Below are positions 13,049 through 23,400 of a DNA stretch of 64,000 nucleotides, in pieces. Every line of letters begins with the position of its first letter. Position 1 is the stretch's first letter. The position numbers and the translations under genes are program-made. The notes under the pieces are model-generated. The model saw only the letters and a list, made by a program, of their open reading frames with translations, was not told the DNA's origin and did no database searches. The DNA is from Camelus bactrianus (lineage: Eukaryota; Chordata; Mammalia; Artiodactyla; Camelidae), in assembly GCF_048773025.1 (NCBI RefSeq), contig NC_133564.1, positions 31,754,645 to 31,818,644 of the forward strand, in the 5' to 3' direction.

Positions 13049-13497
13049 TGCTCCTCTGTCCTGGATAGACAATAGCTTGAAGAGGGCTGACAACATTTTT
13101 CCTTTTCTGGATCGCCCCAGGACATTTGACATGTGCTCACTGGAGAGTTCACGCATCCACGTAATGAGAGCTGAAAATGATTCAATTAAAGGTCAGTCTT
13201 CACCATTTCCAATGGAAGATGGATTCTTGGATGATGGCCGTGGAGCTGAACCTCTTCATAGTGACCTGGATTCACCTCACTGCTTCACTCACCAGAATGG
13301 AGAAAGTGGAACAATATTCTCATAAGGTGTTTGCATGCAGGTTACCTCCTGACATCAATGGAGATGAGATCACAGTAATCTTCATCATTTTGGCCCAACT
13401 GGTGGTGGGCAGACTAGCATTTCCTCTCCTAAAGAACAAATTATACATTTTATTTTTTATGTCATATATAAACTCTATATCCTAATTTACTAACACC
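13049..13497 (+). other. Unidentified block between two MaLR LTR pieces
   Basis: About 450 bp separate two same-orientation MaLR LTR pieces. Part of the block (around 13110-13325) is open in one frame and has protein-like composition. I do not recognise a family. It could be element-internal sequence, or host sequence caught between the LTR pieces. Treated as a fossil, not as a gene. Confidence 0.4.
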
Positions 13498-13835
13498 CAT
13501 CAGGTTGAGATCCTAAATTCACATGTTGAGAGCTAACCCTCAAGGGGATGGTACTAGGAGGTGGGGGCCTCTGGGAGGTGATTCAGTCTTGTGGGTGGAG
13601 CCCTCCTGAATGAGATTACTGCCCTTATAAAAGCAGCCCAGAAAGTGCCCCTGCCCTCCTCCCATAATGCTAGGCTACAGTGAAAAGACAGTCACTGGAG
13701 GCGAGCCCTCCCTCACCAGACGCTGACTCTGTCGGCACCATGACCTTGGCCATCCCAGCCTCCAGACTTGTAAGAGAGAAATTCCTGTTCTTTGGAAGAA
13801 CATAATATAACCTATGGGATTTTGCAACAGCATTC
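13498..13835 (+). mobile_element. MaLR (MLT1/MST-type) LTR fossil
   Basis: The order 'aaattcacatgttgagagct', 'ggaggtgggggcctctggga', 'gattactgcccttataaaa', 'ccctccctcaccagacgctg', 'catcccagcctccagac' follows the MaLR LTR consensus in sense orientation. It shares the segment 'cccttataaaagcagccca' with the piece at 12858-13048, so the two are copies of the same LTR type. Confidence 0.85.
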
Positions 13836-14079
13836 TGATGGGACTAAGATGTCTACCCCAACCCTCTACACCCACCTCACCCTCCAGGGTCTCTCTGTGT
13901 CACCCAGCTCTGTTCTCTCACCACCTGACAAACCACTGTTATTATCTCTGTATCTCCCATTTATCTGCTGTATCTCCCATCACCGAGTCTGTGTTTTCTG
14001 TTCACTGTTTTACCTGTAACGCCTGCAGAGGGCCTGGAAGTAGACACTCACACATCACTGGATGTTCAGAAATATTTGT

Positions 14080-14210
14080 GTTTTGTTTTCGGAGGGAGAT
14101 AATTAGTTTGTTTATTTACTTATTTTCATTTAATATAGGGACTGGAGATTGAACCCAGGACCTTATGCATGCTAAGCATGCGCTCTACCACTGAGCTATA
14201 CCCTCCCTGC
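14080..14210 (-). mobile_element. Camelid tRNA-Ala-derived SINE (Vic-1-like)
   Basis: The reverse strand carries the tRNA-Ala-like head with A box TAGCTCAGTGG and B box GGTTCAATCTC, then the tail region. A perfect 14-bp target-site duplication (tcagaaatatttgt) flanks it at 14066-14079 and 14211-14224. It is not a functional tRNA gene: it has SINE-specific 3' sequence and many sister copies in the window. Confidence 0.95.
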
Positions 14211-14224
14211 TCAGAAATATTTGT

Positions 14225-14480
14225 TGAATGAAGAAATGAATGGGTGCAGGGATGATGGGCACCACGCTAGATCTGGGGATACCTTCAGGGAATTCACAGC
14301 CTAACAGGAGAAACGGACAGGTGGAAACTGCAATACAGCATTATAAACGCTGCATCAGAATAGCGTTCGGTGTACCAGCGACCAGCATGTTAGGGATGGT
14401 TTCACAGAGGAAGAGGTACCTTGGCTGGGTCCTGGAGGATGCAGAGGAGTTCGTGAGGGGCTTAAATGCCAACAGTGAAG
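14225..14480 (-). repeat. L2-like LINE relic
   Basis: Blocks such as 'tctggggatacc', 'gaattcacagcctaacagg' and 'tgggtcctggaggatgcag' resemble the reverse complement of the L2 3' region. Diverged, edges uncertain. Confidence 0.4.
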
Positions 14481-15230
14481 CTTAGAGAGAGGGAAGGGCA
14501 AGTGCAAAGAAAGGAGACAGAATCCCTAGTGTCCCTGAGCAGTTCAACGTGAATGGAGCAAAGAGGGTGTAAGGGGGAGGCCCCAAACGGCAAGAAAATC
14601 AACAGTGCTGCGTTCAGAGAGCAATTAAGATCACTTAGAGAGCCTCCCCACTCCTCTCGAGGGAGTTCCCTCCATCCCCCGCGACAGCCTGCTTCCGTGC
14701 AGGGTCTCAGCCTAAGACGATGAGGTGCTAGCCTAGAGGCGTTGTTCACGCCCCTCCAAGGAAAGGTCCAAGAGTGTGAAACAGCGATGCTGGGACGAGA
14801 GAACAGCCTCTCACTCTCTGCGCGGGGAGGCAGCAGCCTTGGCTGGTACCTGCTGACAGAGCGGAGGCAAAGGGGCAGGCGGCATCTATAGTTTGCCCAG
14901 GGCTGGGAAGCCTTGGTCAGCGCTGACGTCAAAGCCAAATATTTTATTTCCCGGGCTGGCTTTCTCTGCAGGAGATGGGTACCACTCTGTAGCAAACTGG
15001 CCCTTTTTTTTTCACTCCTAAGGCTGATTCTGTGCTCAGGAGAGAAAAAAAGCATCCTTCCCTTAAACATGAGAAAGCAAAACACGGAGGTGGAGGACAG
15101 GTGTGTGTGTCTATTTCGGAAACTAGGAATACATGAAGACCCAACAAAGGAAGGGAGGGTCACACCACACTCCTACCAGGGAGCGGGTAGGCAAAACAGA
15201 GAATAGAGCACTCGGAGTTTGGACACATGC
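14481..15230. other. Intergenic, no supported gene
   Basis: An opposite-strand open frame spans most of this stretch (about 233 codons), but its composition is basic and serine-rich with no recognisable motif. I consider it a chance frame in moderately GC-rich DNA. Confidence 0.45.
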
Positions 15231-15305
15231 TTTTTTTTTTAAATTGAAGTACAGTCAATTACAGTGTGTTAATTTTTGGTGTACAGCACAACGAACATAC
15301 TTTTT
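15231..15305 (-). mobile_element. L1 extreme 3' end, antisense
   Basis: A poly(T) followed by 'aattgaagtacagtcaatta' and 'tttttggtgtacagcaca' is the reverse complement of an artiodactyl L1 3' terminus. It is very short (about 75 bp). Confidence 0.7.
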
Positions 15306-16384
15306 CCAGTTAAACAACATTACAAAGCCACATAATTCTCAACAGTGTGATCGCAAAATTTAGAAGAGATTTGAGACGTTTATGTCTTTATTGGAAACAT
15401 ATATGGGTCGATTTAATGTTCTTGCAGTCAAGATGGGATTTGAGTAAGGGATGAGGAGCTGAAATCTGGGGGTGGGGGGAGGAATTAGAGATATCAGGCA
15501 TTGCCCACATGTTACATTTTTCAGAGTCCTGGCTTCCCAAGTTTTCCAGCATCTCAGCCATACAAGTGGACGTGGGGTTTTACCATTGGCCAGAAAAACA
15601 CTTACAAATTCACCAGCCAACAGCTTTCCTTGTGAGGCTAGAAGGAAATATTCTAAGAGGGCTTTTCTGCTTTCTTTAAAAATGCAAGTTGCTCTCTTAC
15701 TTTCCTTAGTCCAAATCTTCATTCATTCTGAACAACACAGGGGTTAAACTTCGCTTAACTAATACACTCCGCAAGGCTTAGTGCTTTGCTTCTTAGGGGA
15801 GTGAGATCAAGAATGTGATGGACTTCAGAGGAAGGAAACATGGAGAAGCAGCTGTGGACCGAATGCACACGGGCAGTGATGCTAGACGAACAATGACAAC
15901 GGTACGACCTTGCATTTAGCAAGCATCTTTCTCCAGGCTCACGGTACTGTCAAGACATGTACGCCTTGTCTTCTGTCCTTAGTGATGGAGAAAAATTAGG
16001 TCCATTCTTATTAATGCATATTTCTGTAGCTGTCCACAAAGACTTTGGCTGTTTCTCTCTGCTGTGTGTTTAACCGCCATTAATTTCTTTATTGAACAAC
16101 GCTTGGAAATTGCACTGACTTTCACTTTCTTCAAACGGCATAGGGTCCTGTTTTCTGTGTCCTCTTCACCTCTGGGCAGTGGCTTCCTCCTTCTTTTGCT
16201 GTGCTGGTAGCTTCACGTTTTCCTCGTCTGAGTTCACGCGTGTGTGTTCATCTTGCTCTTTTCATCAAACTTCATCCGCCTGCTATGACAACCTATGTAA
16301 TTCTCTTTTTCACGTGATCATTTTAATCACTGGCTTTCCATTTGCATGGCTCTGTAATTATTTTTTTAAAACTTCTTGACCTAA
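15306..16384. other. Intergenic, nothing recognised
   Basis: I see no exon, RNA gene or clear repeat in this roughly 1.1-kb stretch. Confidence 0.45.
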
Positions 16385-16962
16385 GTCAAAACAGAGAAAG
16401 AGAAATATCAAATATCACTTATATGTGGAACCTAAAAAAAAATTTATACAAATTCTATCTACAAAATAGATTAAAAATTTTCTTCTGTGTAGCACAGGGA
16501 ATTACAGTCAATATTTTGTAATAATCTTTAATGCAAAAGAATATGAAAATGAATATATGCATGTGTATGTATGACTGGGACATTGTGCTGTATACCAGAA
16601 ACTGACCCATTGTAACTGACTATACTTCAATTTAAAAAAAAACTCTATTTATAAACCAAAAACAGACTCACTGACATAGAAAACAGACTATAGTTACCCC
16701 AGGAGAAAGGGTGGGGAGGGATAAATTAGGGGTTGGGGATTAACAGACACATATTACTCTATATAAAAGAGATAAACAACAAGGACCTACTGTAGAGCAC
16801 AGGGAACTATACTCAATTTCTTTTAATAACCTATAATGAAAAAGAATCTGAAAAGAAAACATATACATATGTATGCATATGTATAACGGAATCGCTTTGC
16901 TGTAAACTGAAACTAACATTGTAAATCAACTACACTTCAAGAAAAAAAAATTTTTTAAAGAA
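16385..16962 (+). mobile_element. Two L1 3' ends in direct succession, sense
   Basis: Each copy has 'agcacagggaa' and a final 'cttcaa' plus A-run. The first ends at about 16650 and the second at about 16962. The second carries 'ggacctactgtagagcacag', typical of artiodactyl L1 3' UTRs. They could be two insertions or one L1 with a duplicated 3' UTR. Confidence 0.8.
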
Positions 16963-17334
16963 AATATGACTTAAAAAAGAAAATTTCTTGACGGTGGGGA
17001 CACATCCATCAAGTGTTCCTGATTTTTCTCTTTGTTCTTCATAATGTAACGGAAGACGTCTTCTCTCCCACCTTCCGAAACGTCACGAGGGCCTTAGTTT
17101 CCACCCAAAGCTTATGCTACTTCCCCCGGGGCGGGGGCTCTGTGTACTCTCTTTGGATGTCTCCTTCAGTGCCCCTTCTATACATAGTAGAAATCTCTCT
17201 ACTTGTATTGAGTAAATACGAGTAGAGTAATGAGTAAACCGTTACTCTAAAATGGTTTTGTCTGATGAGTATCAGTTGGAAAAAAAGAACTTAGAAGTGA
17301 AAGGGGGCCCTGATTTTTTTTCTTAAATCTATCC

Positions 17335-17465
17335 CTCTGCCTTCAGGAAGACACCTACTGTTCTCGTTTAACAGGCAGGACAACCAGACCTAGCCCAGAG
17401 AAGTGCCCTGTCCCAGGCCACAGCTCTGTGCAGTAAGGACTCAGGAGCTGGGCTCCAGATCCTCA
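17335..17465 (-). repeat. MIR SINE fragment
   Basis: The blocks 'ttaacaggcaggacaaccag', 'agagaagtgccctgtccca' and 'aggccacagctctg' match the reverse complement of MIR. Confidence 0.55.
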
Positions 17466-17689
17466 GCTGAGGAGCAGTGGGAGACTTGGAGAGGCAGCTG
17501 ACACCAGAGAAGGGAAGTCTTTGAGTCAGTAAACTAAGTACTTGGTACTTGTGGGAAGAAGTTATAGGTGTTTGGACTTAAATCTGTAACACTTAAGCAG
17601 TATTAATAAAGACTGATGAAAAACTATGCAGTGATGAGAATTATGGAAGAATGGGATTGTGCCTGAAGACGAACCTTCAAGTCATCTAA

Positions 17690-18190
17690 TGCTGATGAAC
17701 GCACCACCCAAACTGCAGGGGTTTAAAACCCCCATGTTTCGCTCACAGTTCTGCAATCTGGGCAAAGTTCTGCAGGGACGGCTGGTCCCTGCTGCCTCCG
17801 AGTCAGCTGGGATGGCTCAAAGTCTGAGCGCTAGAACTGTCTGAAAGCTCATTCAACTCAGACATCTGGAGGGTACAACAGCTGGGGCTCCCTGGACGTG
17901 GCTCTCCAACTCTACACGACCTTTCCATTGGGACCTTCCATGGCAGCTGCAGGGTAGCCAGACATCTCACCTGTCTGCTCACGACTCCCAAGGGATACGG
18001 CTCGAGAAAGACAGTGGGTGGAGGCTGCACCGTCTGTCCTGACGTGGCTCCGGAAGTCAGGCAGCATCACTTCTGCTGCATTCTCTTGGCCCAGACAGTC
18101 ACAAAGGGCTTTCTGGATCTAAAAGGCGAGATCATAGACCCCACTTCTGGATGGAGGTGTGTCAGCATCACACTGCTGAAGGAAGAACTC
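17690..18190. repeat. Old interspersed repeat, class unresolved
   Basis: Blocks such as 'tcacagttctgcaatctggg', 'agctgggatggctcaa', 'ggcagctgcagggtagcc' and 'agaccccacttctggatgg' resemble a common ancient mammalian repeat whose name I cannot assign with confidence (LTR- or DNA-type). Confidence 0.45.
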
Positions 18191-18324
18191 ATGATGAGAT
18201 CAGTATCAAAGCAGCTCTCTCAGGAAAACACGACCTGCCACAACGAAAAACCACTGGATCACCAAACCATTGAAACACAGAGTCAAAACGGACATTTTTT
18301 AAGGCCATCCGTCTGTCATTAACA

Positions 18325-18490
18325 AAACTTGTGCTTCAAGACACAGCTCAAATGTCCCTTCCTTTCGGAATCCCTCTTTGCTGTCCCCCCACCCCTTCCA
18401 CATTGCTTTGTAAATAAGCCCACTGTCTCACTCGGTGTGGTTATTTTGATAACACGATTGTAATCAGGCAGGGACTATCAACCTGTCAAT
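18325..18490 (+). repeat. L2 LINE 3' region
   Basis: 'acacagctcaaatgtccctt' followed by 'cggaatccctctttgctgtc' and 'ggcagggact' is characteristic of the L2 3' end in sense orientation. Confidence 0.7.
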
Positions 18491-18607
18491 TAGCCAAATT
18501 CTTTTTCCTAATCAATCAACATGGCATAGGAACCATCAGTCTTCAGATTGATAGGGAAGGGGCACTTCTAGGGCAGCCAAAAGTGAGGCTTTGCACAGAA
18601 AGCAAAG

Positions 18608-18749
18608 GAGGGGGAGGGTATAGCTCAAGTGGTAGAGTGCATGCTTAGCATGCACAAGTTCCTGGGTTCAATCGCCAGTCCCTCCTCCAAATATAAATAA
18701 AGAAAGAAATCTAACTATCTCCCCCTCATATAAATAAATAAATAAAAAG
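18608..18749 (+). mobile_element. Camelid tRNA-Ala-derived SINE
   Basis: The head 'gggagggtatagctcaagtgg' has one extra base in the A-box region, and the B box is GGTTCAATCGC. It continues with 'ccagtccctcctcc' and an A-rich (AAAT)n tail. Confidence 0.93.
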
Positions 18750-18907
18750 GAGAGCAGACAGAAAAGGATCAACAATTCAGAGATGAAAAACTAATCACAC
18801 AAAGAAAAAAATACATATATATATGCTTTTGCCCTCCAGTAAAGGCAGCAGGCATAAACAGTGAAAGTGAAAATAAGCTAGAGCATCAGTCAGCTGGGAT
18901 GGAAGCT

Positions 18908-19095
18908 TTGCCGAAAGCAGCGGTTCAGCCTCGCCTGCATCAGGGTCACCCGATGAGCCAGATCTGCTGGACCCCCGACCCCGCATTGTTTCTGATTCTG
19001 CAGGTCTGGGTGGGGCCTGAGAACCTGCCTTTCTCCAGGGGCGCAGACGAGCTTGCTGCCGGTGTTCTGGCGCCACGCTTCAAGAACCACTCGCC
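18908..19095 (-). mobile_element. MER5-type hAT-Charlie MITE relic
   Basis: It begins near 'agcagcggttcagcctcgcc' and ends near 'cttcaagaaccactcg', which are degraded terminal inverted repeats. The interior has 'tgtttctgattctgcaggtc' followed by 'tgggtggggcctgagaacc'. This fits MER5A-like non-autonomous elements. Strand is only a guess for a near-palindromic element. Confidence 0.7.
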
Positions 19096-19234
19096 CGAAG
19101 GCTTTCAGAAGCTGGGCTAAGTGGCCGGGGCTGATGTTCAGGCAGAGGGAACCAGAAGGGCCACAAGAGCGCGGGGTGGAGAAGATGATCCAAGAGGTGG
19201 AAGCGGCCTGACTTTAACACAGCCTACCTCTCTG

Positions 19235-19790
19235 CGGACCCAGCTACGGGCCAGCGCACACAGGGCGGTTGTACCCGGGGTGGGGCGGGATGGGGTCGCA
19301 GGGAGGCCCGCATCGCTCGGGTCGTCAGCCGCGGTGGCCAGGCGCCCCCTGCCGACCGGCCCTGAGAAGTGTCAGTCGGGACCGCACGCCCGAGCGCGGC
19401 CGAGGTGGGCGGGGCTAGCCTGGGCCCGCCTCCCGCTGCCTCCCGCCTCCGGAAGTCGCTGAGAGAGCGAGCCGCGGGGACGTAATCCCTGCCCCCGAAG
19501 TGGGCGTGGCCGAGGGCCTTGATTGGTCAGCAGCACCCGTGCGCGGTGACGTTGGACCCGGACCGGAAGTTTCGAGAGGAGCGCGGGAGCTGCAAAGTGA
19601 AGGTCGGCTCCGTCCCGGAAAGGCCTTGTGCGGACCGCTCTGCCGCCGGTGGTCTTTGGGCGAACTTCCCGCGAGTGTCCGGGCCTCGCCGCCTGCCAGC
19701 CCGGAGTGTCTCGCAGCGTGCCGCCGGCCCAGGTGAGCATCCGGCGTGTGAGTGTGTGCGCAGGCGTTTGGGGAGGCGATGACCCTGTGC
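19235..19790 (+). promoter_or_regulatory. GINS4: GINS4 CpG-island promoter
   Basis: This is a GC- and CpG-rich block with no TATA box. It contains a reversed CCAAT box (ATTGG, 19522-19526), a CRE half-palindrome TGACGT (19547-19552), an ETS-type site CCGGAAGT (19563-19570; another CCGGAAGT at about 19450), and an E2F-like TTCCCGCG in exon 1 (about 19665). This layout is typical of a replication gene driven by NF-Y, ETS and E2F. Factor binding is inferred from motifs only. Confidence 0.8.
19585..19732 (+). other. GINS4: GINS4 exon 1 (5' UTR; start approximate)
   Basis: A strong donor (CCCAG then GTGAGC) closes the exon at 19732 inside the CpG island. There is no in-frame start consistent with GINS4, so the exon is taken as non-coding. 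The transcription start is an estimate, placed just downstream of the ETS and CCAAT sites. Confidence 0.7.
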
Positions 19791-19957
19791 TCATGGCCCC
19801 GGGAGAGGAAAGGAGCGGGAGGAAGGTGCTCTTGGTGTCCCTGAGACTCCGGGGACACGCCCTCGGCCCCATCACCGCCTTTCCTAAGCACTTCAGGTCA
19901 CTGACCAGCCTGCTGTTGGTGGGCCGTGTGGCTCCAGGGATCATAGATTGGTTCTCC

Positions 19958-20100
19958 CAGCAATTTTGAGTGCCTGCTGTGAGTTAGGCCCCGTGCTCAG
20001 CGCAGGGGCTGCACAGGTCCTTGTGTCCCCAGAACGTAGAGGTGCCAGGATTCATGTTAGAACTGAACTGAGCGCAGTCCCCGAGGAACGGACTTCTTCC
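19958..20100 (-). repeat. L2-like relic in GINS4 intron 1
   Basis: 'gagtgcctgctgtgagttag' followed by 'ccgtgctcagcgc' resembles the reverse complement of the L2 3' terminus. Confidence 0.45.
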
Positions 20101-20399
20101 TGGAAGGCGAACAAAGAATTACTGCACGGTGTGATAGATGCTCAATCCAGGGTGTACGTGGAAACGTTTATAACGTTTATAACGTTCCCGCTTTGGGAAA
20201 CTGATCCCTGACCTAAGATTTTGAAGGAAGAGGCAAGGAATTACAAAACCAAAGTCTGAAGTCTCTAGCCACTGCCAATAAGCCTCATTGTAAACCTGTC
20301 CATTTTCCAGATACGTACTTGCCTATTCTTGCATGTAAATGGAAGACACGTTGCAGAGTATGGGTTCTTTTATTTATTAGGTTCCTAGTTTCAGAGATG

Positions 20400-20495
20400 A
20401 TGACAGAGGAACTGGATGTCTCGGGACAGGACTCTGACGGGGGCAGTGAGGAGGTGGTCCTGACGCCTGCAGAGCTCATTGACAGGCTGGAGCAG
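20400..20495 (+). CDS. GINS4: GINS4 coding exon 1 (exon 2)
   Basis: This exon supplies 32 codons, MTEELD to LEQ, with donor GTGAGC. The acceptor could be TTTATTAG at 20380 or GTTTCAG at 20394. Two adjacent ATGs (20397, 20400) are in frame. Confidence 0.95.
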
Positions 20496-23400
20496 GTGAG
20501 CCGCCCAAATAGAATCCCCTTGCTTAGAGCGTAGCCTTTTTATTTGGTTCAGCTGTGCAAATGTTATAATTCAGAAAATGAGGACATGGAATTCAAGGCT
20601 TATTTCAGAAGAGGGGTGACATGGAACACACCAGAGGCTCCAAGGATGATGGGGTCTGTCCCCGCAGGCTCTGCTTGGCAGTGAGTGAGCAGGAGTTCTA
20701 CCTGGGGCCCAGTGCTCTCCTGCAGTGATGCCCTGAGTGCAGCCAACCACCCAGGCAGCTGCTGCAGCTGGACTCAGACTCTTGGGCTGTGTAGCATGGC
20801 CTCAGGGTGGCCTAACAGGGTCTTGAAGAGGGCCACTGATGAAACCAGTTCCTGGAGCACATGTAGGGTGCTCTTGAATGCCTGTAAAGACCGTGTTACT
20901 ATACTACTGACAGTGCAGAGTTTCTCGTTTCAGTGATTATATCAGTTTGCTATGGCTGCATAACAAAGTACCACAGACTGGGTGACTTAACAGAAATTTG
21001 TTTTTTCAATTCGGGAGCCTAGCAGTCTGCGATGGGGTCGAGGTGTTGACATGGTTGGTTCCTCCTGAGGCCTCTCTCCTGGGCTTGTTGAGAGCCCTTT
21101 TCTGTGTCCTCCCATGGCCTTTCCTCTGTGGGTGTCTGTGTCCTGTTCTCTTACGGGGACACTAGCCAGGTTGGATTAGGGCCGATCCTAATGACTGCAT
21201 TTTAACCTGCTTACCTCTTTAAAGACTGTGTCTCTGAATACAGTCACATCCTGAGGTGCTAGGAGTTCGCACTTTAACATAAGAATTGGGAGGTGGAGTG
21301 GGACACAGTTTCGCCCGCAACAGTGATAAACATTTAAATGTTTGATCAGGAACCAGGTATAGTCATTTCAAGCATAGAACGTGATTATTTAAAAAACAAA
21401 TCAAAAACTGTGGATTTTAAACACAAGTTTCTCAAAATTTGGAAAAGGTGGCATTTGAACATGTTGTACATTTGCACTTTTCCCCTAATGTAATGTTTTA
21501 TTACTACGATTTCATAATTTCATAATTTATTGAGTTATAGTCATCTTACAATGTGGTGTCAAATTCCAGTGTAGAGCACAATTTTTCAGTTATACATGAA
21601 CATACATATACTCATTGTCACATTTTTTTTCACTGTGAGCTACCACAAGATCTTGTATATATTTCCCTGTGCTATACAGTATAATCTTGTTTATCTATTC
21701 TACATTTTGAAATCCCAGTCTGTCCCTTCCCACCCCCCACACGATTTCATAATGTAAATGAGAATCCTGCCCCCACTGCATCTCTTCCTTTTTACCCAAT
21801 ATACCTGCCGTACAAATGGAATCATTTTCTTTGAGTGCCCTGTCCTAAGAAGGTCGAGAAGCATCATGCAGAAATACAAATGAATGTAGTGAAACTGAAT
21901 AGAGTATTAAACACTAAATTCAGGCTGGTGATTACCTCTGAAGAGGGAGGGGTACATGGGGACTTATAAAATCATGAGAATATTCTTTAATGAAGTTATG
22001 TGCACCCCAGTGTTTATATCACTGTTCTTCATGTTAATATGTACTTCATAAATTTTTTTACCTATTCAGTATTTTAATATATTTTTAATCTCTAATCTTG
22101 AAGCTGTCTACTTTTTTTTTTTTTTTGCAGGAGGGGTAATTAGGTTTATTTATTTATTTAAATAGGGGGACTGGGGATTGAACCCAGGACCTCGTGCATG
22201 CTAAGCACGCGCTCTCACCACTGAGCTATACCTCCCCTCCCCCCCTGTTCAGTATTTAATTAAATCAGTTGAAAAGAAAAACTCCTGCTCTATAAATTCT
22301 CTGACAGTCTGGTCTTCTCTCATTCATTATGCTACTTGAAAATACAGCTTGTCTTTCTGAGTAATTTTATGTATCTGCAACACTATTCTGGAAGCTCTGG
22401 CACCTGAAAAAAAAATTTTTTTTGTGATAGTAGCAACATCCGGTGTTTAATGATGTGTCTGGATGGTGGTGATTGGAGAAGCAGAGACTCAGGGATGTCA
22501 GAATGAACAAACTGAGCCTGCTTGGCACGTAATTCTGAGCTGTGCGGAAACTAGGTTTCCTGTAATTGAAGTATAAGTATGGTTTCCCCAGTCACCCGTG
22601 GACGTTTCATTTCTCTGCACCTTGGTGACTCCTGAAACGCACCAAGCATCAGCCTGAGTCATCAATTAGGGGTTTAACTTCTTGTTCGAAAACTGTTTAA
22701 CAGGTGAATCTCCATTTCTTTCATAATCTTTTATGCTGTTAGGCAGTTCGTAAATAACTTATCTGTGTTTTCTCATCAGGATAAGGATAACTATATCCAG
22801 TTTTTCTCAGATATTCTAATGATGAATGAAAACATATTGGTTAAGTGTTCTGAGCTCCGGGAAGGAAGGGAGGGGAGATTTGTGCCGGCTCACTTCATCT
22901 CAGGCGAGAGGGGCGCTAGTGCCCCCTGGTGGACGGTAGCAGGTGATGGAGTGGAAATGTGTTGCTGCCGCCTGGAGGGAGGTTCTGTGTGGACACCAGG
23001 TGGGGTTGCTCTCAGCAGTACTTTGGGGACATTTTTGAAGTGAACGGGGATTTCTTTTTTTTCGTAATGTTGGTTTTCTTGACACGTGTAAGGTTGTGAA
23101 CACAGCCTTCCCACTAAAAGAAATTAAAAAGCCATCATTAACCATAACTTGTCCTCAGAGCATCTTCCGTATTCCCACCCGATAGGCAGACGGTGTTGTT
23201 GGCCTGCAGTAGCTATTGATTTCAGGGCTGTGTCCTGACTCGCAGGGCTGTTTCCTTCTGCGGTAGTGACAGTCTTGTTTTTCTCTTGGCGTCGCTTTTA
23301 GGCCTGGATGAATGAAAAGTTTGCCCCTGAGCTGCTGGAAACCAAGTCTGAAATCGTCGAGTGTGTCATAGAACAGCTGGATCACATGGTAAGTGGCGCC

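Noticed and set aside
14080-14210. Possible tRNA-Ala genes (this and the ten similar copies)
   Set aside because: The tRNA-like heads carry SINE-specific tails, target duplications and A-rich ends. They are SINEs, not tRNA genes.
14462-15163. Open frame of 233 codons on the reverse strand
   Set aside because: Basic, serine-rich composition without homology, no promoter or splice context. A chance frame.
19372-19944. Reverse-strand frames over the GINS4 CpG island
   Set aside because: Long frames are common by chance in GC-rich islands, and these are shadows over the promoter.
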